DNA from: Bog-793 sp035625025
GTDB lineage: Bacteria > Actinomycetota > Acidimicrobiia > Acidimicrobiales > Bog-793
Length of the DNA stretch: 64,000 nt
Direction of reading: 5' to 3'
Assembly: GCA_035625025.1 (NCBI GenBank)
Contig: DASPQJ010000037.1
Location: 1-64,000 of the forward strand
Shown: piece by piece, positions 43,616 to 52,762 of the stretch
How positions within the stretch are numbered: the stretch's first letter is position 1
Layout of the letters: each line of letters opens with the position of its first letter
The notes under the pieces: model-generated
The model's database searches: none
What the model was told of the DNA's origin: nothing
Seen by the model: only the letters and a program-made list of their open reading frames with translations
Translations under genes and position numbers: made by a program

Positions 43616-44937
43616 CGCCCCATTCGAGCGCGGCGGCGCTCCCGTTGCACGACAGCAAACGAGCGGGTCTTGGCCTCGGGGTGGCTGGCGATGCGAACCA
43701 GCAACCCGGTCGCCGCCAGAAGGACGACGAGCGACGATCCTCCCGACGACAGGAACGGGAGCGGGATCCCGGTGTCGGGGAGCACACCGACGACACCGGC
43801 GATGTTGATGAGCGCCTGGAAGACGATCCACGCCGTCACGCCGATCGCGACCAACGACGCGAAGCGGTCCTCGCTGCGCCGCGCAATGCGGAGGCCGAGC
43901 CAGCCGATCGCCAGGAACCCGCCCAGCACGCTGATCGCCCCGACGAGTCCGAAGTTGTTGCCGATGATCGCGAAGATGAAATCGGAATTGGCGTTCGGCA
44001 AGAAGCCCCATGCCGCCGGGGAACCGCCGAGGCCCGTCCCGAAGACGTGCCCAGAACCGAGCGTCAAGAGCGACTGGACAACCTGGTACCCCGTCGTCGA
44101 GGCGTGGGCAAACGGGTCCCAGAAAGCGAACAGACGGGCCCGTCCGTACGGTTCGATGAGGAAGAAGGCCCCGGCGAGCACGACGAACACCCCGGCCACG
44201 GCGGCGATCTTCCGCAACGGCGCTCCCGCCGCATAGAGCAGCACCGCGCCGATCACGGCGATGACCACCGTCGTCCCGAGGTCCGGCTGGCGCACGATGA
44301 GGACCCCGAGCACCGCGAGCGCGATGAGCACCGGGCGCACGACGTCGGCGCGCGGACCCACGGTTCCCAGCCGCCGGGCCAGGAGATCGGCGACGAAGAG
44401 GACCACGGCGAACTTCGCGAACTCCGAGGGCTGGATGCGCAGGGGACCGAGGGCGATCCAGCGACTCGAGCCGGCGGCGACGGTGCCGATCCCGCGGACG
44501 AGAACGGCGACGAGCAGGACGAGGGTGCCGAGGAAGCACGGCACCGCGACGCGTCGCCAGAACTGGAGGTCGAGGCGCGCCGCGACGACGAAGGCGACCG
44601 CGCCAATCGCCATCCACGCTCCCTGGTGCTCGAAGATCGACCACGGGGACCCGTAATTGGCGATCGAGGCGACCGACGAGGAAGAAAGCACCATGACGAG
44701 GCCGAAAACGCAGAAGCCGACGACGAGCGCGACGAGTGCCACGGCGTCGCGCCGGGCGGCGACGACCGCAACCGCCGGCTTGGCCCGCACGGGAGCGGGC
44801 GCGGGTTCTGCCCCGATTTCGGACCTCGCCCCGTCGGACGACGTGCCGGCGACGAGACGCAATCGGGCGACCGCCAGCCGATCGGCGCGGTGAGACGGCC
44901 CGGGAGTCGCGCGGCGTTCCAGGACTCCGGTCGCCAT
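43612..44937 (-). CDS. ftsW: Peptidoglycan polymerase FtsW (SEDS family)
   Basis: This 441-residue polytopic protein has a 60-residue cytoplasmic N-terminus followed by about ten helices. SEDS motifs: SSRWIALGPLRIQPSEFAKFA, RQPDLGTTVV, YQVVQSLLTLGSG with GTGLGGSP, and IPLPFLSSGGSSL near the C-terminus; the catalytic Asp of extracellular loop 4 falls in the DPFAHAS-type loop (FAFWDPFAHA). It polymerises lipid II with the transpeptidase FtsI, encoded upstream. Its ATG lies 1 base after the murD stop. Confidence 0.94.
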   Translation of the reverse strand: MATGVLERRATPGPSHRADRLAVARLRLVAGTSSDGARSEIGAEPAPAPVRAKPAVAVVAARRDAVALVALVVGFCVFGLVMVLSSSSVASIANYGSPWSIFEHQGAWMAIGAVAFVVAARLDLQFWRRVAVPCFLGTLVLLVAVLVRGIGTVAAGSSRWIALGPLRIQPSEFAKFAVVLFVADLLARRLGTVGPRADVVRPVLIALAVLGVLIVRQPDLGTTVVIAVIGAVLLYAAGAPLRKIAAVAGVFVVLAGAFFLIEPYGRARLFAFWDPFAHASTTGYQVVQSLLTLGSGHVFGTGLGGSPAAWGFLPNANSDFIFAIIGNNFGLVGAISVLGGFLAIGWLGLRIARRSEDRFASLVAIGVTAWIVFQALINIAGVVGVLPDTGIPLPFLSSGGSSLVVLLAATGLLVRIASHPEAKTRSFAVVQRERRRARMGR

Positions 44938-44938
44938 C

Positions 44939-46321
44939 TCAGGCTCCCGTACGGCGCGGCGCGGCGCGTGCCTCGAGTTCGTGGACCATCGCGGCAAAGT
45001 CGTCACCGCGCGCCGCGTACGACTCATACCAGTCGAAGGAGGCGCATCCCGGCGAGAGCAAGACGGCGTCGCCGGGTCGGGCCGCCCGGGCCGCGACCGA
45101 AACCGCTTCGTCCATCGACCCGGCCACGACGACCCCGTAGACGGGGGCGAAGGCCGCCACGACCTCCGGGGCCGCTTCGCCGATCGCCACGACGGCGCGC
45201 AGGTCGAGGTCCGTGCGCGCGTCGACGGCGCGCCGGATCGCCGTGAGGTCGAGCCCCTTGTTCCGGCCGCCGAGGATGAGAACAACCGACGCGAAACCGC
45301 GCAACGCCGCGACGACTGCGGCGGGGGTCGTCGCCTTGGAATCGTCGTAGTAGCCGACGCCGTCGATCGTCGCGACGTGAGTCAGGCGGTGGACCGCGGG
45401 CGGCGTCGTCCGGAGGGCGGCGCGGCACGCCTTGCGCGAGCCGCCCGATTCCAGCGCCGTTGCCAGGGCTGCGAGCGCGTTGAGGCGATCATGGGTGAGG
45501 TCCCGGACGAGATCGTCGCTCGTGGCGACGAGCCCCCCGTCGGGAGCGAAGAAACTCCCCTCCTCGAGCCGATACCCGCAGCCTGTGCGGCCGAACGTCA
45601 CGACGCGCCCCCGCGCCGACTGCGCCGCCGCGGCGACGATCGGGTCGTCGCTGTTCACCAGCGCGACGTCGTCGTCTTCCTGGTTGGCCCAGATCCGGGC
45701 CTTGGCGGCCACGTAGTCGTCCAGGGAGCGATGCCAGTCGAGGTGGTTCTCGGCCAGGTTCAGCCACGTCGCCACGCGGGGACGGAACGACGAGCTCAGC
45801 GCGAGCTGGAACGAGGAAACCTCGGCCACAGCCACCTCGACGTCGTCGTTTGTCACCGTCGCGATCAGTGGTTGGCCAATGTTCCCGGAAGCTTCGGCGC
45901 GCACCCCGGAGGCGACGAGCATCGCCGTCACGAGCGCGGTCACCGTCGTCTTGCCGTTCGTCCCCGTCACCGCCACGATCGGCATTGACGACAGCCGGTA
46001 CGCCAGTTCGATCTCCGAGACGAGTTGGCCCGCCCCGGCGAGCTCGAACACCGGATGGCGGGGTGGCACGCCGGGACTGGCGACAACGAGTTCGCAGCGT
46101 CCGACCAGGACGGCGAGCTCGCCCCGCCCCGGGGCGACGACGAGCTCGACCCCGAGCGACGCCGCGGCCGACTCCCGCGCCGGAGTCGGAGCGTCCTCCA
46201 CCGCGACGACATCCAATCCCTTCTCTTTCAGCACGCGCGCCACGGTCTGGCCGGTGACGGCGAATCCGATGACCGCCACGGGGCCGGAGAGGCCAACGTC
46301 CCGTCGCCGCCGACCTTTCAC
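44939..46321 (-). CDS. murD: UDP-N-acetylmuramoyl-L-alanine--D-glutamate ligase
   Basis: The 460-residue Mur ligase adds D-Glu. An N-terminal Rossmann-like domain (VIGFAVTGQTVARVL) binds UDP, GTNGKTT is at 120-126, EVSSFQLALSS and LNLAENHLDWH follow near residues 180-200, and YYDDSKATTPAAVVAAL with ILGGRNKGLD form the C-terminal domain. GTG 46321 overlaps the mraY stop as GTGA. The very basic first ten residues (KGRRRRD) precede the fold. Confidence 0.95.
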   Translation of the reverse strand: MKGRRRRDVGLSGPVAVIGFAVTGQTVARVLKEKGLDVVAVEDAPTPARESAAASLGVELVVAPGRGELAVLVGRCELVVASPGVPPRHPVFELAGAGQLVSEIELAYRLSSMPIVAVTGTNGKTTVTALVTAMLVASGVRAEASGNIGQPLIATVTNDDVEVAVAEVSSFQLALSSSFRPRVATWLNLAENHLDWHRSLDDYVAAKARIWANQEDDDVALVNSDDPIVAAAAQSARGRVVTFGRTGCGYRLEEGSFFAPDGGLVATSDDLVRDLTHDRLNALAALATALESGGSRKACRAALRTTPPAVHRLTHVATIDGVGYYDDSKATTPAAVVAALRGFASVVLILGGRNKGLDLTAIRRAVDARTDLDLRAVVAIGEAAPEVVAAFAPVYGVVVAGSMDEAVSVAARAARPGDAVLLSPGCASFDWYESYAARGDDFAAMVHELEARAAPRRTGA

Positions 46322-47352
46322 AGGAGCGACCTCACTCCGAGGAAGTCGGCGTAGAAGATGCCGAGTCCGAGCGCGGTGCACAAGGCGGAGAAGACCCAGA
46401 ATCGTACGATCACCGTCGTTTCCGGCCATCCTGCGAGCTCGAAGTGGTGATGGATCGGCGCCATCCGGAAGATACGGGTGTGGAAGACGTGGAAGCTCAC
46501 CACCTGGATGACGACCGAAAGCGTGACGACGACGAAAAGGCCGCCGAGGATCGGCAGGAGCAGTTGCACGTTCATCTCCAGGGCGAGGCACGCCAGCGCC
46601 GTACCGACGGCGAGCGAGCCCGTGTCCCCCATGAAGATGCGCGCCGGGGCCGCGTTCCACCAGAGGAAACCGACACACGCGCCCCCCATCGCGATCGCGA
46701 CGAGGGCGAGATCGAGTGCCGCGTGGACGTGGTAGATCTGCACGTGGCGGTACTGCCAATAGCCGATGAGCGTGAGGCCCGAGAACGTGAAGGCGGAGGA
46801 ACCCGCGGCCAGACCGTCGAGCCCGTCGGTCAGGTTCACGGCGTTCGCCCCGGCCGTGGTGATGAACGTCGCCCAGACGACCCACAGCACCGTGCCGAGT
46901 GCGACCCCGGGCACGCTCGCCCGTGTGAACGACAGCACGGTGTTCGCCTGCGCCCAGTGCCAGGCGACGAGCGCGAATCCGACGCCGACGAGGATCTGCA
47001 GGAAGAATTTCCCCCGTTTGTTCAACCCGAGGCTCCGCTGGCGCCGCACCTTCAGCCAGTCGTCAGCGAAGCCGATCGCCCCGGCGAGGGCGAGCGCGAA
47101 CATGGCGAAACCGCCGGCCCAGGTGAACCGCGCGCTCGTGCCGACGTGACCGACGAGGTACCCGGCGGTGGCCGCGACGATGATCGCGATGCCGCCCATC
47201 GTCGGCGTGCCCTCTTTCACGATGTGGATCGCCGGGCCGTCCTTGCGGATCTGCTGGCCGATGCGGCGGTCCGCCAGAGAACGCAGCAGGATCGGCGTTC
47301 CGAACCCCGAGACCAGAAGCGCGACGGTGCCGGACATGAAGATCGAGATCAT
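46318..47352 (-). CDS. mraY: Phospho-N-acetylmuramoyl-pentapeptide transferase
   Basis: The 344-residue integral membrane enzyme makes lipid I from UDP-MurNAc-pentapeptide and undecaprenyl phosphate. About ten helices are present. Catalytic motifs: EGTPTMGGIAI, ADDWLKVRRQ with the Asp pair, ANAVNLTDGLDGLAAG, and FMGDTGSLAVG, with the C-terminal PIHHHFELAGWPE. The ATG at 47352 gives the expected N-terminus and overlaps the murE stop (ATGA). In most clusters murF would stand between murE and mraY; here it does not. Confidence 0.96.
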   Translation of the reverse strand: MISIFMSGTVALLVSGFGTPILLRSLADRRIGQQIRKDGPAIHIVKEGTPTMGGIAIIVAATAGYLVGHVGTSARFTWAGGFAMFALALAGAIGFADDWLKVRRQRSLGLNKRGKFFLQILVGVGFALVAWHWAQANTVLSFTRASVPGVALGTVLWVVWATFITTAGANAVNLTDGLDGLAAGSSAFTFSGLTLIGYWQYRHVQIYHVHAALDLALVAIAMGGACVGFLWWNAAPARIFMGDTGSLAVGTALACLALEMNVQLLLPILGGLFVVVTLSVVIQVVSFHVFHTRIFRMAPIHHHFELAGWPETTVIVRFWVFSALCTALGLGIFYADFLGVRSLL

Positions 47353-48869
47353 CGGGTCACCCCGTCCGCTCCCGGCCGGCCCCTTGCCGACCGTCGGCCA
47401 GCGCGGTCGATCCACTCCAGCTCGGCGCGCACGACCTCCCGATCGTCGAACCGCAGGGTCACGTCGGCAAACTGCTGCGTCGTCTCGTGACCCTTGCCCG
47501 CCACGACGACGACGTCACCCGGTCGAGCGGCGTGCAGCGCGCCGGCGATCGCCGTCCTGCGGTTGGCTTCGACGACGAGCCTCGCCGGCCCGCTCATCCC
47601 GGCGCGGATCTCTTCGATGATCGCCTCCGGGTCCTCACTGCGCGGGTTGTCGCTCGTCAGCACGACGACGTCGGCGAGACGCGAGGCGACCGCGCCCATT
47701 GCCGGCCGCTTCCCGCGGTCCCGGTCCCCCCCGCAGCCGAAAACCACGATGACTGCCGGTGGCTGGAGCGCATCGGCCGAGGCGCGTTCCGCCCGGACCG
47801 CCTTCAGGAGTCCCTCGAGGCCCGCGGGGGTGTGGGCGTAATCGACGACGGCGACGACGCCTCCGGCGCCCTCGATGGCCTCGAACCGGCCCGGGACACC
47901 CGGGACTCCGGCGAGCCCTTCGACGATGGCGTCGGGTTCGACGCCGAGAGCCCGCGCCGCGCTCGCGGCAGCGAGCGCGTTGGCGACGTTGAATTCACCC
48001 CCGAGGTGGAGATGCACCGCGCGCTTGCCCAGCCGGAAACTGGCTTCTGAAAGACCGAGATCCAGATCTCGCACGTCGTCGAGCGAGTAAGACACCGTCG
48101 GGATCTCGGCACGATCGAAAAGGCGACGACCGAACTCGTCATCACGATTGACGACCGCGAAACGGGCGCGCTCCGGTGTGAACAACCTCGCCTTCGCCGC
48201 GAAGTAGGCCTCCATCGTCTCGTGGTAGTCGAGGTGGTCCCGGGACAGGTTCGTGAAGACGGCGACGTCGAATCGGATCCCGTCCACTCGATGCTGCACG
48301 AGGGCGTGCGAGGTCACCTCGATCGCGCTCGCGACGATTCCCCCGTCGCGCATCTGGGCGAGCTCCCGTTGCAGATGCGGTGACTCGGGCGTCGTGCGCG
48401 CCCCCTCGAGCGTCCCGATCACCCCGGTCGGCCAACCGGCCCGTTCGAGGATCGACCGCAGCAGGTACGTCGTCGTCGTCTTGCCGTTCGTTCCCGTGAT
48501 CCCGACGGTGTGGAGCGCGGCGGCGGGATCTTCCCAGAAAGCACACGCAGCTCGCGCCATCGCGATGCGCGCCGTGCCCGGCGGCACGAGGAGCTGGAGC
48601 GCCCCGCCGACCTCGGCACCGAGGGTGTGCTCGCAGATGAAGGCGACGGCACCCGCCGCCGCGGCCAGTCCCGCGAAGTCGTGCCCGTCGTGGCGGGAGC
48701 CGGCGAGACAGCAGTAGAGCGCCCCCGCGGTCACCTCGCGGTCATCGAAGACGACGTCGCTGATCGCGACCCCCTGGCGCCGGCCGATCTCGACAAGCGG
48801 GGCGACTCGGTCGATGATCCGCTCGACCGCGAGGTCGGCTTCGACTCCTTCCACCGTCGAACTCGTCAC
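47349..48869 (-). CDS. murE: UDP-MurNAc-tripeptide synthetase, meso-diaminopimelate adding
   Basis: This 506-residue Mur ligase adds the third stem residue. GTNGKTT lies at 126-132, NLSRDHLDYH at 207-216 and VVDYAHTPAGLE at 341-352. The DNPR motif at 407-410 marks diaminopimelate rather than lysine specificity, so the wall is predicted to be meso-DAP type. GTG overlaps the ftsI stop and the stop overlaps the mraY start. No murF follows. Confidence 0.96.
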   Translation of the reverse strand: MTSSTVEGVEADLAVERIIDRVAPLVEIGRRQGVAISDVVFDDREVTAGALYCCLAGSRHDGHDFAGLAAAAGAVAFICEHTLGAEVGGALQLLVPPGTARIAMARAACAFWEDPAAALHTVGITGTNGKTTTTYLLRSILERAGWPTGVIGTLEGARTTPESPHLQRELAQMRDGGIVASAIEVTSHALVQHRVDGIRFDVAVFTNLSRDHLDYHETMEAYFAAKARLFTPERARFAVVNRDDEFGRRLFDRAEIPTVSYSLDDVRDLDLGLSEASFRLGKRAVHLHLGGEFNVANALAAASAARALGVEPDAIVEGLAGVPGVPGRFEAIEGAGGVVAVVDYAHTPAGLEGLLKAVRAERASADALQPPAVIVVFGCGGDRDRGKRPAMGAVASRLADVVVLTSDNPRSEDPEAIIEEIRAGMSGPARLVVEANRRTAIAGALHAARPGDVVVVAGKGHETTQQFADVTLRFDDREVVRAELEWIDRAGRRSARGRPGADGVTR

Positions 48870-50617
48870 CGGCTGGACGCGGGGCTCACGTGCGCCGCGA
48901 GCGCGGCGGCCGACGACGGCGCGATATCGAAGCGACGGAGCGAGTAGCGCATGATCTGGGAGAACACGGGAGCAGACACCAACCCACCGTAGATCGGCGT
49001 CGGGTGGTTCAGTACGACGATCCCGGAGAGTTGGGGATCCTGGGCGGGCACGAAGCCGACGAATGTCGCGTTCCAGTCGCCGAGGATGTAGCCCCGTCGC
49101 GTCGTTTCCGGGACTTGCGCGGTGCCGGTCTTGCCCGCGACGGTGTATCCGGGGATATGGGCGCGCACCGCCGTCCCGTCCTGGACGACGCCTTCGAGCA
49201 TCGGCACGAGTGCCGCGACGGTCGAGGCCGCGATCGTTCGCTCTCCGGCCGGCGCCGCCACGAGGTCTTCGGGCGCGTCGCTGTCGACCGTGCCGGCGAC
49301 GAGACGGGGAGCGACGAAGACGCCGCCGTTGGCGACGGTGTTATAGGCGTCGAGCACCTGGAGCGGCGTCACGGCGATGCCGGTGCCGATCGGCACCGCC
49401 GCCGCGGCGGATCCGTACCACGTCGACGGCGAACCGACGATCCCCGCTGACTCTCCGGGCCAACCGAGACCCGTGAGACGCCCGAAGCCGAGGGTCGTCA
49501 AGCCCGCGGCGAGGCGGGCGAGCCCGAGACGCTGCGCGATCTCGATGGTGCCGACGTTCGAAGACTGCGCGAGGATCTGTGCCACCGTAAGTTGCTCGGT
49601 CGGGTGGGCCTCGGCGTCGGCGAACCGATAGCCGCCGACAACGATCGAGTCCGGGACCGTGAACACCGTCGAGGGGGTGATCAACCCCGCCTCGAGGGCT
49701 GCGGTCACAGTGACGAGCTTCATCGCCGATCCCGGCTGGTACACACTCGTCGCGGCGAGATTCGACTCCGCCGGTTCAATCGACCCGTGCGGGCCGGCAA
49801 CGAGATCGACCATCGCGAGGATCGCCCCAGTGTGGACGTCCATCACGACGGCGATGCCGCTCTTGGCGTGCGTCCTCGCCATTTGCGCCGCGAGATCCTT
49901 GTAGACCTCGACCTGCAGCGGCTCATCGATCGTGAGGACGAGACCCGTTCCCGGCTTCGCCGGGGTCACGTCTGTCGGTGCGGCCGGGAGCGTGTACCCG
50001 CCAGGCGCGAGGGCGACGAGCTCGCGGCCCGGCTTCCCGGCGAGCAGATCGTTGTCCGCCGCCTCGACGCCAGAATCGCCGATCCCGGCGGCGTTCACGC
50101 CTCCGAGCAGCGGCTGGAAAACCGCGCCCCCCGTCGACACGCGCACGGTGTCGCCGATGAAGCTCAGACCCGCGAGATCGCGGGTTTCGATCCGGGCCAC
50201 CCGGGCATCCGTGAGGTCGCGGGCGACAACGACGTAGCCGTTGTGCTCGCTGAGCTCACGCCTCAGGGGGCCGGCGGCGACGCCGAGCAGCCGGGCGAGC
50301 GTCCTTGCCTCGGAGTCGGGCCTCGTGATCTGGAAATCGTCGGCGACGACGTCGGTGCGCGGGACCGAGACGGCCAGCACGTCTCCGCTGCTGTCGTAAA
50401 TGGCGCCCCGGGCCGCGCTGAGCGCGACCTCGTGTTCGACCTCGCCCTTCACGTAGGCGGCGTAACGGGCGCCGTCGACGACCTGGACGACGGTGAGGCG
50501 GACGGCGAGACCCGTCGCCGCCACGACCACCACTGCGGCGACGACGCGCATGCGGGCTCGGCGCACGGCCGTCGGCGGCGGGCGACGGCCGGCCCGGCGC
50601 CGATCCAACCGCGTCAC
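48866..50617 (-). CDS. ftsI: Septal peptidoglycan transpeptidase FtsI (PBP3, class B)
   Basis: The 583-residue class B penicillin-binding protein has a basic N-tail, one transmembrane helix (about 25-45), a dimerisation domain starting ARGAIYDSSGDVLA, and the transpeptidase domain: SAMK with the acyl-Ser at 297, SSN at 352-354 and KTG at 496-498. It cross-links septal wall strands together with FtsW. GTG 50617 overlaps the ftsL stop as GTGA. The longer open frame upstream lies in ftsL and is rejected. No PASTA domain is present. Confidence 0.95.
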   Translation of the reverse strand: MTRLDRRRAGRRPPPTAVRRARMRVVAAVVVVAATGLAVRLTVVQVVDGARYAAYVKGEVEHEVALSAARGAIYDSSGDVLAVSVPRTDVVADDFQITRPDSEARTLARLLGVAAGPLRRELSEHNGYVVVARDLTDARVARIETRDLAGLSFIGDTVRVSTGGAVFQPLLGGVNAAGIGDSGVEAADNDLLAGKPGRELVALAPGGYTLPAAPTDVTPAKPGTGLVLTIDEPLQVEVYKDLAAQMARTHAKSGIAVVMDVHTGAILAMVDLVAGPHGSIEPAESNLAATSVYQPGSAMKLVTVTAALEAGLITPSTVFTVPDSIVVGGYRFADAEAHPTEQLTVAQILAQSSNVGTIEIAQRLGLARLAAGLTTLGFGRLTGLGWPGESAGIVGSPSTWYGSAAAAVPIGTGIAVTPLQVLDAYNTVANGGVFVAPRLVAGTVDSDAPEDLVAAPAGERTIAASTVAALVPMLEGVVQDGTAVRAHIPGYTVAGKTGTAQVPETTRRGYILGDWNATFVGFVPAQDPQLSGIVVLNHPTPIYGGLVSAPVFSQIMRYSLRRFDIAPSSAAALAAHVSPASSR

Positions 50618-51054
50618 GACGCCTTCCGGCCCGCGGCCGGCCTGCCGGTCCGCCCAGGATCGACGGGGACGAGGTACGTCACGGCTCTCGGCACGACCAT
50701 GCCCAGCTGGCGCTCGGCGATGGCGAGGATGCGCGACGGCGACTCCAGCTCCGCCCGGGTGAGCTGAAGATTCTGGTCCCTCGCGACGGAAGTGGCGAGT
50801 TGCTGAGCCAATCGGTCGAGGTGGACCTGCTGGGCCGCGACAAAGGCCTGACCGGCCGCGACGGTGAAGAGCGCGCCGGCGACGAGCGTCACCGCCGCGG
50901 CGAGGGTCGCCCGGGCGCGGCGTCGCAGGCGACGTCGTTCCAGCCCGGCCGGGCCGACGACGGCGAGCCCGGTCCGACTGGCACCGAGCGTTCCCCCGGC
51001 TCGTCGCTCCTCGGCCGCTTCGACGTCGAGGCGGGCGGCGCGTGCCGGCGTCAT
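50614..51054 (-). CDS. ftsL: Cell-division protein FtsL-like
   Basis: A 146-residue bitopic protein between rsmH and ftsI, the standard ftsL position. A 50-residue Arg-rich cytoplasmic part precedes one transmembrane helix (TLAAAVTLVAGALFTVAAG). A short periplasmic coiled coil (VHLDRLAQQLATSVARDQNLQLTRAELESP) and the motif SRILAIAERQLGMVVP follow, the last typical for FtsL. Sequence conservation in FtsL is low, so the name rests on architecture and position. ATG overlaps the rsmH stop (ATGA). Confidence 0.85.
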   Translation of the reverse strand: MTPARAARLDVEAAEERRAGGTLGASRTGLAVVGPAGLERRRLRRRARATLAAAVTLVAGALFTVAAGQAFVAAQQVHLDRLAQQLATSVARDQNLQLTRAELESPSRILAIAERQLGMVVPRAVTYLVPVDPGRTGRPAAGRKAS

Positions 51055-52025
51055 CGATCCCCGGCCTTCCCGTCGTCCGCCGGGAGACGTTCGACAGCCC
51101 GCAGACGCGCCGCGACGGCTCGGGGATTGCGCGCCACCTCGTCTCCGGACGGCCGGCGGGCTCCCCGGTTGAGGAGTCGCACCTCCGACCGGGCGCCACA
51201 GACGCAGGCCAGACCGGGCGGGCACGTGCAGCCCCCGGTCGACCACGTTCGGAAGCGTTCCTTCACGACGCGGTCCTCGCCCGAGTGGTAGGCGAGCGCG
51301 ACGATCCGACCCCCGGTGACGAGGAGGGCGAGGGCCTGGTCCAGCGCACGGGGCAGCACGTCGAGCTCCTCGTTGACCGCGACCCGCAGGGCCTGAAAGA
51401 CGCGGCCGGCGGGATGGCCCCGTCGCCGTGCCGCGGGTGGCACCGCCCTTGCCACCAGATCGGCGAGGGCGGTCGTCGTGACGATCGGCCTCTCCCGAAC
51501 GATGGCCCGGGCGATCCTGGGGGCGAACCGCGCCTCGCCGTGGGCGGCGAAAAGGCGCGCCAGCTCGTCTTCGCCGAGGGTGTTCACGAGGTCTCGGGCG
51601 TTCCGCGGCGTCGCGCGGTCCATCCGCATGTCGAGCGGGGATTCGCGGCGGTACGAGAATCCCCTTTCCGCGCAGTCGAGCTGGTGCGAGCTCACCCCGA
51701 GGTCGAACAGCACCGCCGACACCCCGCCCGAGCGGGCGAGTTCGGTGGGAGCCGCGGCCGCGAGCACCTCGGCGAGAGCGTCGAACCGGGCGCGGCGCAC
51801 CCGGGCCCGCCGTCCGAATCTCACGAGGCGGGCCGCCGCCTCGGCGACCGCGTCGCCGTCGCGGTCGATTCCGACGACGACGACATCGGATCGGCTCTCG
51901 AGGATCGCCGCGGCGTGACCGGCGCCGCCGATCGTCGCGTCGACGACGAGGCCCGGCGGCACGGGTCGCACGAGCTCGACGACCTCGGCGACCATGACCG
52001 GGGTGTGGAACGTCCCCTGGCTCAT
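51051..52025 (-). CDS. rsmH: 16S rRNA (cytosine-1402-N4)-methyltransferase
   Basis: The 324-residue SAM enzyme (formerly MraW) methylates C1402 in the ribosomal decoding centre. FHTPVMVAEVVELV opens the protein, the SAM loop is DATIGGAGHAAAIL, then FDLGVSSHQLDCAERGFSYR, and HPAGRVFQALRVAVNEEL and IVALAYHSGEDRVVKERF near 230-270. It has the usual second place in the cluster, but a 209-base gap separates it from mraZ. Confidence 0.95.
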   Translation of the reverse strand: MSQGTFHTPVMVAEVVELVRPVPPGLVVDATIGGAGHAAAILESRSDVVVVGIDRDGDAVAEAAARLVRFGRRARVRRARFDALAEVLAAAAPTELARSGGVSAVLFDLGVSSHQLDCAERGFSYRRESPLDMRMDRATPRNARDLVNTLGEDELARLFAAHGEARFAPRIARAIVRERPIVTTTALADLVARAVPPAARRRGHPAGRVFQALRVAVNEELDVLPRALDQALALLVTGGRIVALAYHSGEDRVVKERFRTWSTGGCTCPPGLACVCGARSEVRLLNRGARRPSGDEVARNPRAVAARLRAVERLPADDGKAGDR

Positions 52026-52234
52026 CCGCAGCCCCCCGACTGACGGCCGAGCGATGCTCGCCCGGCAGAACGGATGGAGATCGGCGGAGAGGGGTTGATG
52101 CTGGCCATCCTTGACGGCAGCCGAGGAGCTGCGGATGGGCCAGGGGACGAACCGCGGTGAGTCTTGGCGGCGGCCGGGGTGCGCCCGAACCCCCGAGCGG
52201 GGGCGGAGGCGGACACGGTCGGTCACCAGCACGA
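52026..52234 (-). other. mraZ-rsmH gap with small hairpin
   Basis: 209 bases in a cluster where most genes overlap. On the minus strand a G/C hairpin (CCCCCG with CGGGGG, plus coordinates 52190-52203) follows the mraZ stop by about 30 bases. It could be an attenuator between mraZ and the rest of the cluster; no clear promoter for rsmH is seen. Confidence 0.35.
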
Positions 52235-52657
52235 TCACGCGCCGGAGCTGACGTCGGCGCCGGCCGGGACGAGAGCCTTGGCGTTCCAGATCGGCGGGGA
52301 CCACAGCTCGACGTGGTCGATGACGCCGACGATGACGACTTCGCGTTCCAGGGCCGCGTAGCCCCGCAGGTCGGCGGCGATGAGAATCCGGCCGTGCGGG
52401 TCGATCTCCGTCTCGTCGACCGCCGAGGACCACTCGCGGACCTGGTTGCGCGTGATGGCGTCGACGGCGGAGGCCCGCCGGAGCTCGACCTCGGCGCGGA
52501 AGGTCTCCGGCGGCCAGATCGCGAGGCAACCCTCGAGATGCGGGGTGAGAAAGCAGAGCGAGCCGAGGCGGTGACGAATGCGAACCGGGAGGATCAGCCG
52601 ACCCTTGGAATCGAGGGAGTGGTCATACCTCCCGAAAAAGTCGGTTTCGGGGCCCAA
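52235..52657 (-). CDS. mraZ: MraZ transcription regulator of the dcw cluster
   Basis: This 140-residue AbrB-like protein contains two tandem MraZ repeats: FFGRYDHSLDSKGRLILPVRIR near the start and a second with ETEIDPHGRILIAADLR near residue 85. Each holds the DxxGR-type motif that contacts DNA. MraZ represses or activates its own operon by binding direct repeats upstream of mraZ. The start is TTG, with AGGAAGG about 9 bases before it; the frame is closed upstream by TGA. A good sigma-70 promoter lies about 75 bases upstream. Confidence 0.95.
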   Translation of the reverse strand: MGPETDFFGRYDHSLDSKGRLILPVRIRHRLGSLCFLTPHLEGCLAIWPPETFRAEVELRRASAVDAITRNQVREWSSAVDETEIDPHGRILIAADLRGYAALEREVVIVGVIDHVELWSPPIWNAKALVPAGADVSSGA

Positions 52658-52673
52658 CGTCGGTGTCCTTCCT

Positions 52674-52686
52674 CGTGGTCACCACG
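52674..52686. repeat. Palindrome in the mraZ leader
   Basis: CGTGGT-C-ACCACG is a perfect 6+1+6 inverted repeat between the mraZ promoter and start codon. As RNA the loop is too small for the full stem, so DNA binding is the likelier use. Confidence 0.35.
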
Positions 52687-52710
52687 GGTCGCCGAGCGGG
52701 TGACACCGCT

Positions 52711-52754
52711 CCCCTGTCCTCCATTTCGCGCCACTCTATGTAACAGTCCCCCAC
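52711..52754 (-). promoter_or_regulatory. Candidate MraZ-binding repeats
   Basis: On the minus strand G-rich pentamers occur in phase: GTGGG at 52754, GTGGC at 52734, ATGGA at 52724 and AGGGG at 52715, about 10 bases apart with one copy missing. Known MraZ sites are TGGG repeats with 5-base spacers, so this is a degenerate match overlapping the promoter. Confidence 0.35.
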
Positions 52755-52762
52755 CCCGTCAA
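52733..52762 (-). promoter_or_regulatory. Promoter of the mraZ/dcw cluster
   Basis: Minus-strand TTGACG (plus 52757-52762) and TAGAGT (52733-52738) are separated by 18 bases, giving a leader of about 70 bases before the mraZ TTG. It is the best -35/-10 pair I see in the window. Confidence 0.6.
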
